Positions 7,933-15,526 of a DNA stretch of 36,342 nucleotides are shown here, in pieces. The notes under the pieces were generated by a model. That model saw nothing but the letters and a program-made list of their open reading frames with translations, did no database searches and had not been told where the DNA came from. The translations under genes were made by a program, and so were the position numbers. Source of the stretch: JBKJML01 sp046596415 (GTDB taxonomy: Bacteria; Actinomycetota; Thermoleophilia; Gaiellales; Gaiellaceae); the NCBI GenBank assembly GCA_046596415.1, contig JBKJML010000172.1, positions 1-36,342 on the forward strand, in the 5' to 3' direction. Numbering within the stretch: position 1 is the first letter of the stretch; every line of letters begins with the position of its first letter.

Positions 7933-9465
7933 GTGGCGGAGCGCACTGACGACGGCCATGGAATCGGGCTCGCGCGCCGCGCGGGCTCTGCCATGGCGTG
8001 GGGCCAGGCAGGGAAGGTGCTCGAGCTCCTGCTCACGACCGCGATCGCGATCATCGCGGTGCGGGCTCTTCAGCCGGACGCCTTCGGGAGCTACTCGCTC
8101 CTCACGAACCTGGTCGGCCTGGCCAGTGTCTTCATCCCCGTCGTCACCACGGAGGCGCTCGGGGCCGTGCTCCCCCGCTTTCGCGACTCGCGGGAGCGGC
8201 TCTATCTCGTCCTGCTCGTGGCCGCCGCGCGCTTCTCGATCATCGTCGGCGTCTCGGCGCTCGTCGTGCCTCTTTGGGACGTCCTGCGCGGCGAGCTCGG
8301 CCTCTCCCCGGTCCAGGTCACGGTGCTGCTCGCGGCTGCTGGTTACTGGGCCGCCCAGGATCTTCTGAACACCGTTGCCGGCCTTTACCTCGCCGAGCTG
8401 AACCTGCGCCGGGTGACTCTCTGGCGGTCGGCGGGACAGCTCGCGACGCTGCTCGGGCTGATCGCGCTCGTCCTTCTCGACCAGGTGTCGGTCGGATCGA
8501 CGATCGCCGTGGTCGCCACCGGCTACCTGGTGGCGGCCGGCTCGCTCGCAGTGGGGCTCCGCAAGGTCGGCCGTCCGACCCGGCCACCGGCCGACCAGGT
8601 GCGCTTCGTACTCGGCTTCACACGCAACGTCTGGGTGATCGGCGTCGCCTCGCTCGCGTTCGGGCCGCCGATGTACGTCCTGCTGATCGGCGTCATCACC
8701 GGCAAGGCGACCGAAGTCGCTTTCTACGTTGCCGCCGTCGGTGTGCTCGGGCGTGCGCAGGTCCTGCTGCTCTCGGGCTGGTCGGCGTTGATCATCCCGA
8801 GCTTCGGCGTCGTGCACAACCGTGACGGGATCCCCGGCTTGACCCACACGTGGAGGCTGTTCACGAAACTGTGGCTGATCATCGCGGTGCCCACGAGCGC
8901 ACTGCTCTTCGTGCTCGCCGACCCGCTGATCCATCTGCTGTTCGGGGATCTCTACGGCCCCTCGGTCTCGTTCCTTCGCGCTGTCGCCGCCTTCGGCTTC
9001 TTCACCGGCTTCCTCTCCGGTCCGGCGAGCGTCGGCGTGCTCTGGGCACTCGACCTCCAGCGGACGGTCGTCCGCGTCCGGATGGTCACGACCCCACTGG
9101 CTGTCGGCCTCGCGGCGCTCCTGATCTCGCGCTACGACGGGCTCGGTGCCGTCATTGCGGCCGGTGTCGCGACGGTTGCGACCTCGCTCGCGGAGCTCGT
9201 GCTCGCGCGGCGAGCGGCACCGTTCGCGTACCCGGCGAGCTTCGCAGGCTGGACAATCGTTGCGAGCGCCGCGCTCGTCCTGCCCGCGGTACTGGTCCAC
9301 CGGGGCGGAGCGATCTCGCTCATCGCGGTGACCGTGCTCGGCGTCCTCGCGATGGTCGGGGTTGCGGCGATCGTGCGCCCGTTCAGAGGCGACGACCTGG
9401 AGGCGCTGCACAGCGTCAGCCCCTGGCTCAGCGACTCGGTGCTGCGCCGGTTCGCGCGGGTCTGA
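7933..9465 (+). CDS. Wzx-type polysaccharide flippase (MOP superfamily)
   Basis: A 510-residue polytopic protein. An amphipathic start (GLARRAGSAMAWGQ) runs into repeated long hydrophobic helices. RALQPDAFGSYSLL early in the chain is the ALGPEDFGxYSL-type signature after the first helix of Wzx/RfbX/Tuaβ-like exporters of the MOP superfamily. These proteins turn undecaprenyl-linked oligosaccharide from the inner to the outer face of the membrane. The GTG at 7933 keeps the conserved amphipathic start, which an internal ATG at 7993 would cut. It is the sole gene of its unit, and its end lies 5 bp from the convergent methyltransferase. A second, sequence-distinct Wzx lies at 16727, so two undecaprenyl-linked substrates may be moved. 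Confidence 0.87.
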   Translation: MAERTDDGHGIGLARRAGSAMAWGQAGKVLELLLTTAIAIIAVRALQPDAFGSYSLLTNLVGLASVFIPVVTTEALGAVLPRFRDSRERLYLVLLVAAARFSIIVGVSALVVPLWDVLRGELGLSPVQVTVLLAAAGYWAAQDLLNTVAGLYLAELNLRRVTLWRSAGQLATLLGLIALVLLDQVSVGSTIAVVATGYLVAAGSLAVGLRKVGRPTRPPADQVRFVLGFTRNVWVIGVASLAFGPPMYVLLIGVITGKATEVAFYVAAVGVLGRAQVLLLSGWSALIIPSFGVVHNRDGIPGLTHTWRLFTKLWLIIAVPTSALLFVLADPLIHLLFGDLYGPSVSFLRAVAAFGFFTGFLSGPASVGVLWALDLQRTVVRVRMVTTPLAVGLAALLISRYDGLGAVIAAGVATVATSLAELVLARRAAPFAYPASFAGWTIVASAALVLPAVLVHRGGAISLIAVTVLGVLAMVGVAAIVRPFRGDDLEALHSVSPWLSDSVLRRFARV

Positions 9466-9470
9466 GCGAC

Positions 9471-10109
9471 CTACCGCCGGCGGGCGAGGACCCAGTAGCC
9501 GAAGCTGCGGTAGCGCTCGAGGAGCTTTCCGTCCGCGGCGCCCTGCAGCGTCTCGATCCGGTAGCCGGCCGTCTCGAACAGCTCGACGATGTTCGGACGC
9601 GCGAAGAAGCGCAGATGCGCTCCGGCCTGGATGCCCTCCACGGTGTAGTCCCACCGGCCGCGCAGCAGCTTGCGGATCACCGAGTAGTGGGCGACGTTCG
9701 GGATGTGCGTCACGACCCAGCCGTTGGGAACCAGCCACTCGCAGGCGCGTTCGAGGAACGCCTGCGGGTTCTTCAGATGCTCGAGCAGGTCGGAGCAGAT
9801 CATGCCGTCGAAGTGCCCCGGCGGCAGGCCGTCGAGCTCGTCGGCGTCGGCGCAGATGACGTGATCGAGCTTCCGGCCGGCGATCTCGCAGGCGGGCTCG
9901 AAGATCTCGACCCCCCACACCTCGCGCACCGTGCCCTGAGTCTTCAGCTTGAGGCCGGTCTCTCCACCTGCGCAGCCGACATCGAGCACGCGGCCGGACG
10001 GCGGGACGAGGCGGATGATGTCGTCGCGGGCATAGGTGCCCTCGTACTGGCTGACGAGGGCGGCTTCCTCCATCCCGCCCGCCTGCCGCTCCCACCATGG
10101 CATCGACAC
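9471..10109 (-). CDS. Class I SAM-dependent methyltransferase
   Basis: A 212-residue protein with a complete Rossmann methyltransferase core. VLDVGCAGG (41-49) is the SAM-binding motif I. It is followed by VEIFEPA (the acidic ribose-binding strand), MICSDLLEHL (motif IV region) and GGWVVT-like VPNGWVVTHIPN. The later HLRFFARPNIVELFETAGY block is typical of small glycan and natural-product methyltransferases. GTG at 10107-10109 is preferred over the ATG two codons later because TAGGAT ends exactly 6 bases upstream, as at other first genes here. It is a single-gene unit divergent from the FkbM gene with only 36 bp between the starts. It probably methylates a sugar hydroxyl or related group of the same glycan; the acceptor is unknown. 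Confidence 0.85.
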   Translation of the reverse strand: MSMPWWERQAGGMEEAALVSQYEGTYARDDIIRLVPPSGRVLDVGCAGGETGLKLKTQGTVREVWGVEIFEPACEIAGRKLDHVICADADELDGLPPGHFDGMICSDLLEHLKNPQAFLERACEWLVPNGWVVTHIPNVAHYSVIRKLLRGRWDYTVEGIQAGAHLRFFARPNIVELFETAGYRIETLQGAADGKLLERYRSFGYWVLARRR

Positions 10110-10115
10110 GGCTCG

Positions 10116-10121
10116 ATCCTA
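10116..10121 (-). promoter_or_regulatory. -10 hexamer TAGGAT, leaderless promoter
   Basis: TAGGAT on the minus strand is followed by exactly 6 bases and then the GTG at 10109. It shares a 36-bp intergenic space with the opposing TAGATT promoter, so each transcript's upstream promoter DNA lies in or over the other gene's start. Confidence 0.62.
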
Positions 10122-10133
10122 TGGGAAGCCCGG

Positions 10134-10139
10134 TAGATT
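10134..10139 (+). promoter_or_regulatory. -10 hexamer TAGATT, leaderless promoter
   Basis: TAGATT is followed by 6 bases and the ATG at 10146, so the transcript should begin at the start codon. There is no recognisable -35 in the 17-18 bases upstream, which overlap the divergent promoter. Confidence 0.62.
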
Positions 10140-10145
10140 CCGGTC

Positions 10146-10994
10146 ATGGCGCGGCCGTCGAGTGTGAGAGCGATCGTGCGGTCGCGCCCTGTCGCCCGGA
10201 TCGCGGCGCCCGTCCTGCGCCCGATCCTGCGACGGTTCTCGCTGGAGCAGATCGCTCGCAGCCGGGTGCTGTCCGCCGCGGTGCGGGCGCCGATCGCGAC
10301 GCCATGGTTCACGATCCGGGCGCCGGGAGGGGAGCGCCTCGTCCTCAGCTCGACGTTCGCGCCCCATCTCTACTGGGCGGGGCTGCCGGCCTTCGAGCCC
10401 GACCTCGTCCCCTCGTTCCTCGCGCGGATCGGGAGCGCACGCCGCTTCGTCGACGTCGGCGCGAACTTCGGCTTCTACTCGATCCTCGCCGCAGCCACGA
10501 ACCCGACCGCTGCAATCGACGCCGTGGAGCCGAACCCCGAGTTGGCGGCCCTCTTGAAGGAGACCGCCGCCCGGAACGGCGTGAAGCTCGCCGTCCACGA
10601 GCTCGCGCTCTCCGACCGAGGCGGCACCGCGTCGCTCTCCCTGCGAGGGGGCCTCTCGTCGCTCGTCGCCGCTCGCTGGGAGCAGGACGACGTCCTCCAG
10701 CGCGTCCGGACGGAGCGGTTCGACGATCTCTTCCCCGACGGCGCCGACCTGGTCAAGATCGACGCCGAAGGGGCCGAGCCGGAGGTGTTGGCGGGGATGG
10801 AACGAGCCCTCGTGGGGTGCCGGCCGACGATTCTCTGCGAGGTGAGCGTCGAGCACGCTGGTGCCGTCGCCGAGCTTGCCCGCGGCCACCGCTACCGGAT
10901 CCTGAGCCTCCCGGGCGAGCGTCCGACGGCCGAGATCGAGGTCGAGACGGGCTCCGTCAACGTCGTGCTCGAGCCAGAGCCGGGGAGCGCATGA
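10146..10994 (+). CDS. FkbM-family methyltransferase
   Basis: A 282-residue protein. After a basic, poorly conserved N-terminal 80 residues, it has FVDVGANFGFYS (about 100-111), the motif I form characteristic of FkbM enzymes. DAVEPNPELAALL and VKIDAEGAEPEVLAGM (about 203) follow, the latter being the second FkbM signature. FkbM relatives O-methylate polyketides, nodulation factors and polysaccharides. This is the first gene of a three-methyltransferase unit. Its TGA overlaps the ATG of the next gene (ATGA). The promoter hexamer 6 bases before the ATG fixes the start. Modification of one hydroxyl of a surface glycan is the most likely role; regiochemistry is unknown. Confidence 0.9.
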   Translation: MARPSSVRAIVRSRPVARIAAPVLRPILRRFSLEQIARSRVLSAAVRAPIATPWFTIRAPGGERLVLSSTFAPHLYWAGLPAFEPDLVPSFLARIGSARRFVDVGANFGFYSILAAATNPTAAIDAVEPNPELAALLKETAARNGVKLAVHELALSDRGGTASLSLRGGLSSLVAARWEQDDVLQRVRTERFDDLFPDGADLVKIDAEGAEPEVLAGMERALVGCRPTILCEVSVEHAGAVAELARGHRYRILSLPGERPTAEIEVETGSVNVVLEPEPGSA

Positions 10995-11893
10995 CCAACC
11001 CGAGCTACACCTGGGTCACCGCGTGCGAGAACTGCGGCAGCACCCGCTGGAAGGTCTACGGGGTCGCCGCCGACACGCGGCCGGCGCACCCGGTGCAATG
11101 TCGCTGCACCGGATGCGACCTCGTGTTCGCGAACCCGCGGCTGACACCGGAGTCACTGAGCGCCGTCTACGAGTCGTACTACTCGCGCTACGCGCCCGAC
11201 CAGTCGGCCCGCTCGATGATCGAGACCTACGACGCTGCCGCACGGACGCTGCTCGCCGAGATCGGCCGCACGAAGCGCCAGGGTGACCTGCTCGACGTCG
11301 GGTGCGGCACCGGTGCGTTCATGACGCGAGCCCGCGACGCGGGCTTTGAGGTCTCCGGGGTCGAGCTCTCGATCGAGGGCGTCGAGCAGGCGACGGGGGA
11401 GCACGGGCTCGAGCGGGTCGTCCACGGGACACTCGAAGACGCCCGCTTCCCGGCTGAGAGCTTCGACATCGTCGTCGCCTGGCACCTGATCGAGCACGTG
11501 TCGGGGGTCGGCGGTTTCGTCGACGAGGTCCGCCGCGTGCTTCGGCCGGGAGGGATCGCCGTGATCGGGACGGAGGCCCACCGGTATCCGATCAACGCCT
11601 GGCTAAGGGCGCTGCGCTTCGCGACGGGCCGGATTCCGCGTCCGGTGACGAGCGACCTCCACACGTACGTCTTCTCCACGGGCGCCCTGCGGGACTGCTT
11701 CGAGCGGCGCGGTTTCGAGACCGTGCATCTACGCGCCTACGACGAGCAGACCTCTGCGGAGCGCGCACGCCTGTTCGGCGGCGGGTCGCTACTGCGACGA
11801 GTCGGTGCAAGGGCCACCGTCGAACTGGGCGGCGCGGCGGCGCGGTTGACCCGGACGGGGCCGTACCTCGTCGGCTCCTTCCGCCGCGTCTGA
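10991..11893 (+). CDS. SAM methyltransferase with N-terminal zinc-ribbon
   Basis: A 300-residue two-part protein. Residues 1-50 carry C12-x2-C15 and C39-x2-C42 (with an extra C37), a probable structural zinc ribbon, followed by FANPRLTPESL. The methyltransferase core has LLDVGCGTG (100-108), VVAWHLIEHV and RVLRPGGIAVI. The same layout appears at 18067 and 27125. Proteins of this build are common in sugar and glycan clusters, where they C- or O-methylate sugars or nucleotide sugars. The ATG overlaps the stop of the FkbM gene, so it is coupled to it. A 20-bp gap with its own possible -10 separates it from the TylF-type gene. Confidence 0.87.
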   Translation: MTNPSYTWVTACENCGSTRWKVYGVAADTRPAHPVQCRCTGCDLVFANPRLTPESLSAVYESYYSRYAPDQSARSMIETYDAAARTLLAEIGRTKRQGDLLDVGCGTGAFMTRARDAGFEVSGVELSIEGVEQATGEHGLERVVHGTLEDARFPAESFDIVVAWHLIEHVSGVGGFVDEVRRVLRPGGIAVIGTEAHRYPINAWLRALRFATGRIPRPVTSDLHTYVFSTGALRDCFERRGFETVHLRAYDEQTSAERARLFGGGSLLRRVGARATVELGGAAARLTRTGPYLVGSFRRV

Positions 11894-11898
11894 TGCAG

Positions 11899-11904
11899 TA
11901 GTCT
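11899..11904 (+). promoter_or_regulatory. Possible internal -10 hexamer TAGTCT
   Basis: TAGTCT lies in the 20-bp gap before the TylF-type gene and ends 9 bases before the GTG at 11914. It would allow leaderless expression separate from the two upstream methyltransferases. Read-through from upstream is equally possible. Confidence 0.45.
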
Positions 11905-11913
11905 GGCCGCCGC

Positions 11914-12729
11914 GTGAGCGACCCGGCCGAGCTCTACCTCGATCTCCTGGCGCGAACGCTGACCCGGTTCGCGATCGGCGAGCGCTACCACCCTGCCGAT
12001 CCGCCGCGGGGAACGTGGAAGGAAGTCGCGTACAGGCCCGTGCGCGCCCTGCTCGGCCGCCGCCGGCTCGTCGTGCTTCGCGACGTGCCGTTCGACGCCG
12101 GACTGCGCGAGGTCGGCCTCGACGCCCCCGCCGAGGCAGAGACGATGATCGGCCTGCGCCGGCTCGAGAACATCCGGGACTGCGTCCGCACGATCGTCGC
12201 CGACGACGTGCCCGGCGACCTGATCGAGTGCGGAGTCTGGCGCGGGGGTGCCACGGTCTTCATGCGGGGTGCGCTCGAGGCCTACGGCGACCGGGATCGT
12301 GCCGTCTGGGTGGCGGATTCCTTCGAGGGCCTGCCGAAGCCCGACGGGAGGTTCGAGGCCGATTCGGGAGACAAGCACTGGACGCGCGTCGAGCTGATGA
12401 TGCCGCTCGACGAGGTGCGCGCGTCATTCGAGCGCTACGGGCTCCTCGACGAGCGCGTCCGGTTCCTGCCCGGTTGGTTCAAGGACACGCTGCCGGGGCC
12501 GATCGAGCGGCTGGCGTTGCTCCGGGTCGACGCGGACATGTACAGCTCCACCCACGATGCGCTGGCCGCGCTCTACGACCGTGTCTCACCCGGCGGCTTC
12601 GTGATCGTCGACGACTACTTCTCGCTGCCGGGAGCGCGAGCCGCCACCGACGAGTTCCGGGCTACCAACGGCATCACGGCGCCGATCGAGCAGGTCGACT
12701 GGACCGCGTGCTGCTGGCGTGTCGGCTGA
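11914..12729 (+). CDS. TylF/MycF-type sugar O-methyltransferase
   Basis: A 271-residue protein with the TylF/MycF set of motifs. These are LIECGVWRGGATVFM (from about 103, SAM-binding loop), VWVADSFEGLP, LRVDADMYSST (about 205) and FVIVDDYF (about 229). In the family, the acidic residues of the last two blocks coordinate a divalent metal that holds two adjacent sugar hydroxyls. Characterised members methylate deoxysugars on macrolides; in polysaccharide clusters, relatives act on glycan residues. It is third in a row of three methyltransferases of different families. Its last 56 bp overlap the convergent GT4 gene, so the conserved C-terminus is antisense to that enzyme's tail. Confidence 0.9.
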   Translation: MSDPAELYLDLLARTLTRFAIGERYHPADPPRGTWKEVAYRPVRALLGRRRLVVLRDVPFDAGLREVGLDAPAEAETMIGLRRLENIRDCVRTIVADDVPGDLIECGVWRGGATVFMRGALEAYGDRDRAVWVADSFEGLPKPDGRFEADSGDKHWTRVELMMPLDEVRASFERYGLLDERVRFLPGWFKDTLPGPIERLALLRVDADMYSSTHDALAALYDRVSPGGFVIVDDYFSLPGARAATDEFRATNGITAPIEQVDWTACCWRVG

Positions 12730-13861
12730 CGGCGAGCTCGATTGCCGATCTCCAGCGCACGGCCACCTCGGCTTCGGCCGGCCAGGTTCCGCCGCCCTCG
12801 AGCGCCCCGCGCCGCAACTCCTGCTCCGCCTCGGCCGAGCCCAGAACCTCCAGCAGCCGGGCGGCGAACCGATCGGGCGCGACGGCAGCGACACCCGGGC
12901 CTGGGTCGACACCGCCGGTCGCTTCGAGGGTCGCGACGACGGGGATGCCGGCGGCGCTGAGCTCAAGGAGCCTCGTGCGCACCCCGCCGGCGGCGAGGAG
13001 CGGTAACACGGCGACCGTGGAGGCGTCGGCCACCTCCGCCAGTTCGCCGTACTGGCCAAAACGGCGCACTCGCGCGTCCGAGCCTTCGAGCTCGTCCGAG
13101 CCCTTGCCGGCCAGGACGAGCTCCGTCTCCGGGTGGTGCCGCCAGATCTCGGGGAGCACGCCGAGCAGGAACTCGAGCCCGAGCCGGTTCGGCGGGTAGT
13201 TCCAGTCCGCGATGAAGAGCAGTCGCCGCGGGCCGGCAGGCGCTGGAGCGTCTGCACGGTTGCGCTGCTGCGGGTAGGGAAGCCAGATCGCATCGGCCCC
13301 CGCCGTCGAGAGCCGCCCCCGTTCGGACGGCGTCGTCGCCGCAACGAGGTCGTGGCGACGCGTGAGCGTCTCCTGGAAGCGGCGTGTCAGCCGCCGGTCG
13401 AAGCTCGAGCCCCCGGAGCGGACGAGATCGTCGAGCGGCAGGCTGAAGAGGAGCAGGAGCGACGGCGCGTCGAGCTGTTCGAGGATCGACGACGCGGCGG
13501 CGCCAAAGCCGATCACGACACTGCCCTGCTCCGCTGAGCGGCCGGCCTCGACGACCACATCGGGACGGGCGTAGGCCTCGACCCACGCCGGGCACGAACG
13601 CCTCACCGCGGCGGCCGCCCTCCTGACGCGCGCCGGCAACCCGGGGCTCGGGGACGAGATCGGCAGCCAGCGCGAGGTCTGCGCGGCATACGCTCGCTCG
13701 AGCGGCTCAACAGGTTCGAGGAACGACGGCACGACGAGATTGACGTCGTGCCCCTCACGGACGAGCAACTCCACCACGGCCCGGACGAAGGAGCTCGCGC
13801 CGTCGCGTGGGGGCGACGTGGCGCCCGGGAAGACGACGGTGAGCCGGCGGTCAGCGCCCAC
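12674..13861 (-). CDS. Family 4 glycosyltransferase, last gene of the eight-gene operon
   Basis: A 395-residue GT-B protein. The start VVFPGATSPPRDGASSFV is an acceptor-domain glycine loop. The central LLFIADWNYPPNRLGLEFLL is the FxGxxxxxPNxxA/G variant seen in TIGR03087-like sugar transferases, and GGVRTRLLELSAAGIPVVAT is the G-x-R-x-K/R-LE-x3-G-x-PVV donor block of that subgroup. Residues after about 375 (Ser/Arg-rich) are antisense to the TylF gene end and look like a read-through tail. The GTG at 13859-13861 overlaps the preceding methyltransferase stop by 11 bp. Likely transfers one sugar in the cytoplasm; specificity unknown. Confidence 0.85.
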   Translation of the reverse strand: MGADRRLTVVFPGATSPPRDGASSFVRAVVELLVREGHDVNLVVPSFLEPVEPLERAYAAQTSRWLPISSPSPGLPARVRRAAAAVRRSCPAWVEAYARPDVVVEAGRSAEQGSVVIGFGAAASSILEQLDAPSLLLLFSLPLDDLVRSGGSSFDRRLTRRFQETLTRRHDLVAATTPSERGRLSTAGADAIWLPYPQQRNRADAPAPAGPRRLLFIADWNYPPNRLGLEFLLGVLPEIWRHHPETELVLAGKGSDELEGSDARVRRFGQYGELAEVADASTVAVLPLLAAGGVRTRLLELSAAGIPVVATLEATGGVDPGPGVAAVAPDRFAARLLEVLGSAEAEQELRRGALEGGGTWPAEAEVAVRWRSAIELAVSRHASSTRSSRPARSAP

Positions 13862-14600
13862 GGTGCAACAGGGCGCGGAGGTCGCGCCAGGTACGCCGCA
13901 GCTTCAGCCGGGCTCGGCGTAGGAACGGAGGGCGCATCGCGTGTCGGTTGACGAACTGGAGCTCCCAGTCGCGGGAGTAGTCGTCGTGGGCGAGCTTCTC
14001 GAAGATGATGCTGTTCCCGGCGACAGCAACCTCGCGCCAGGTCGGTCGCTCGGCGCGGAGGAAGCTGACGAGCGGGGCCACCGACGGCATCCGGAAATCG
14101 TCGACGACGACATGGCCGCCGGGCCGCAGGGAAGGCTGGGTGAAGTACCAGTCGATGCACGGCACGGGGAACGCGTGCGCCCCGTCGATCAGCACGAGGT
14201 CGAGCTCCGGCAGCTCGAGTGATGCAAGTGCGCGCGTCGAGTCGCCGATCACCTCGCGCACGCCGTCGGTCGAGATCCGTCGCTCGGCGCAGAACGCCCG
14301 CATCCGCTCGACCTCGGCCGCCTCCGGGGTCACCACGATGTGCTCGGTCCCTGCGGCCGCGAACAGCACGGTCGAGTAGCCGCAGCCTGTCTCGAGCGTC
14401 GACCGTGTGCCAGGCAGGTACTCGAGCATCCAGGCGAGCGTCTGGGGGCCGATCGACCAGGCGACGGCCTCGTCGTCGACGTAGTGGAACTGAGGCTGGC
14501 CCTCGCCGAGCGAGGCGACGGCGGCCGCCATTCGCTCGCGGGCCGCAACCCGCTCTGCCTCGGTCGGTCCGGTCGTCGCTGGCTGCTCGGCGGGTGTCAT
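13851..14600 (-). CDS. Class I methyltransferase (Methyltransf_24-like)
   Basis: A 249-residue protein. LETGCGYST (69-77) is the glycine-rich SAM loop; the core continues with HIVVTPEAAEVERM, LVLIDGAHAF (136-144) and GGHVVVDDFRMPSV (161-174). The paired LIDGAH and VDD motifs are the metal-linked O-methyltransferase/Methyltransf_24 layout. The C-terminus is strongly basic (RRARLKLRRTWRDLRALLHRGR region), which may favour membrane or lipid-linked acceptor contact. The ATG at 14598-14600 overlaps the TGA of the upstream GT2 (ATGA). The longer open frame upstream is antisense-like Arg-rich sequence and was not used. It is probably a glycan hydroxyl methylase. Confidence 0.85.
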   Translation of the reverse strand: MTPAEQPATTGPTEAERVAARERMAAAVASLGEGQPQFHYVDDEAVAWSIGPQTLAWMLEYLPGTRSTLETGCGYSTVLFAAAGTEHIVVTPEAAEVERMRAFCAERRISTDGVREVIGDSTRALASLELPELDLVLIDGAHAFPVPCIDWYFTQPSLRPGGHVVVDDFRMPSVAPLVSFLRAERPTWREVAVAGNSIIFEKLAHDDYSRDWELQFVNRHAMRPPFLRRARLKLRRTWRDLRALLHRGR

Positions 14601-15526
14601 CTCGGCGGCACTGTATTTCGCGTGAGCGCGGTGAGGTGCCGGAAGAGCGCTCTCGTCGGCTTCGTGCGTCGCCGCAGGCGCAGAATCTCGGGCAGCTCGC
14701 GGGCGACCCGCAGCAGCGCCGACCCGACAACGGTTGGGTGGCGCGGCAGACGCACCAGCTCGCCGAGCACCGTCCGGGTCGCCTCCTCCGGCGGGAGGCA
14801 CTTCAGCGCGAAGCGGAGCAGGTTGTGGTGCGACGACCTGAGCCGCCTTGGGCTCACCGTCGCGCCGGCGGACATGCCGACCTTGTGCCGGAGCCCGGCT
14901 CCCGGCACGTAAACACTCGTCCAGCCGCGCAGCCAGGCGCGCCAGCAGAGGTCGAGGTCCTCGAAGTCGAGAAAGAAGGTCTCGTCGAAACCGCCCAACT
15001 CGAGGAAGCGGTCGCGACGGACCATCATCGCGCCGGCGTTCGCCGTCAAAGTCGGGACGACCACGTCGGACGGGACGACTGGGTCGATGCGGAGGCCGGG
15101 GATCGGCTCGCGCAGCAGCGAGCCACGCGTCAGCGTCGTGCGGGCATGAATGAGCCGTTCGCCGCTCCAGTCGTGCTGCCGCGGATCGGCGGCGAACACC
15201 GACTCGTCGTCGTCGAGCGCGGCGGCAAGGAGGCCGAGGCATGAGCTGTCGAACGCGAGGTCGTTGTTCGCCACGACGACGTACGCAGCGGTCGCGGCCT
15301 CGACCCCACGGTTGTAGAGCGAGCCGAGGCCTCGATTCTCGGCGGCGATGACGATCGCACCGTGGCGGCGCGCGACCTCGGCGCTCTCATCCGTCGAGCC
15401 GGCGTCGACGACGATTACCTCGGCGGGCGGCACGTCCTGGGCGGCGAGGCTCTCGAGGCAGGCAGGCAGGAGAGCTGCGCCTTCGTAGTTGCCGATCACG
15501 ACGGAGACCGCGCTGCGCTCGCTCAT
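14597..15526 (-). CDS. Family 2 glycosyltransferase (rhamnosyltransferase-like)
   Basis: A 309-residue GT-A inverting enzyme. It has SVVIGNYEGAALLPACLESL at the N-terminus, VIVVDAGSTDES (nucleotide-binding Asp), VVVANNDLAF with D89 as the metal-binding position, and FFLDFEDLDLCWRAWLRGW (the ED-x-DL-x-W acceptor/catalytic block). The N-N-D-L-x-F form is typical of the WsaF/WbbL-like rhamnosyl- and related deoxyhexosyltransferases, but donor identity cannot be fixed. Start and stop both overlap neighbours by 4 bp (ATGA), so it is tightly embedded in the operon between a GT4 and a methyltransferase. Confidence 0.9.
   Translation of the reverse strand: MSERSAVSVVIGNYEGAALLPACLESLAAQDVPPAEVIVVDAGSTDESAEVARRHGAIVIAAENRGLGSLYNRGVEAATAAYVVVANNDLAFDSSCLGLLAAALDDDESVFAADPRQHDWSGERLIHARTTLTRGSLLREPIPGLRIDPVVPSDVVVPTLTANAGAMMVRRDRFLELGGFDETFFLDFEDLDLCWRAWLRGWTSVYVPGAGLRHKVGMSAGATVSPRRLRSSHHNLLRFALKCLPPEEATRTVLGELVRLPRHPTVVGSALLRVARELPEILRLRRRTKPTRALFRHLTALTRNTVPPR

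Noticed and set aside
9474..9483. CCGCCGGCGG palindrome at the convergent end of the flippase and methyltransferase genes
   Set aside because: It has no loop, lies within the methyltransferase Arg codons and is expected often at this GC content; not enough for a terminator.
7738..10098. A 786-codon minus-strand open frame
   Set aside because: It is Arg/Asp/Glu-rich, runs antisense through the flippase and methyltransferase genes and has no domain. It is a high-GC shadow; only its last 32 codons are kept as a separate small gene.
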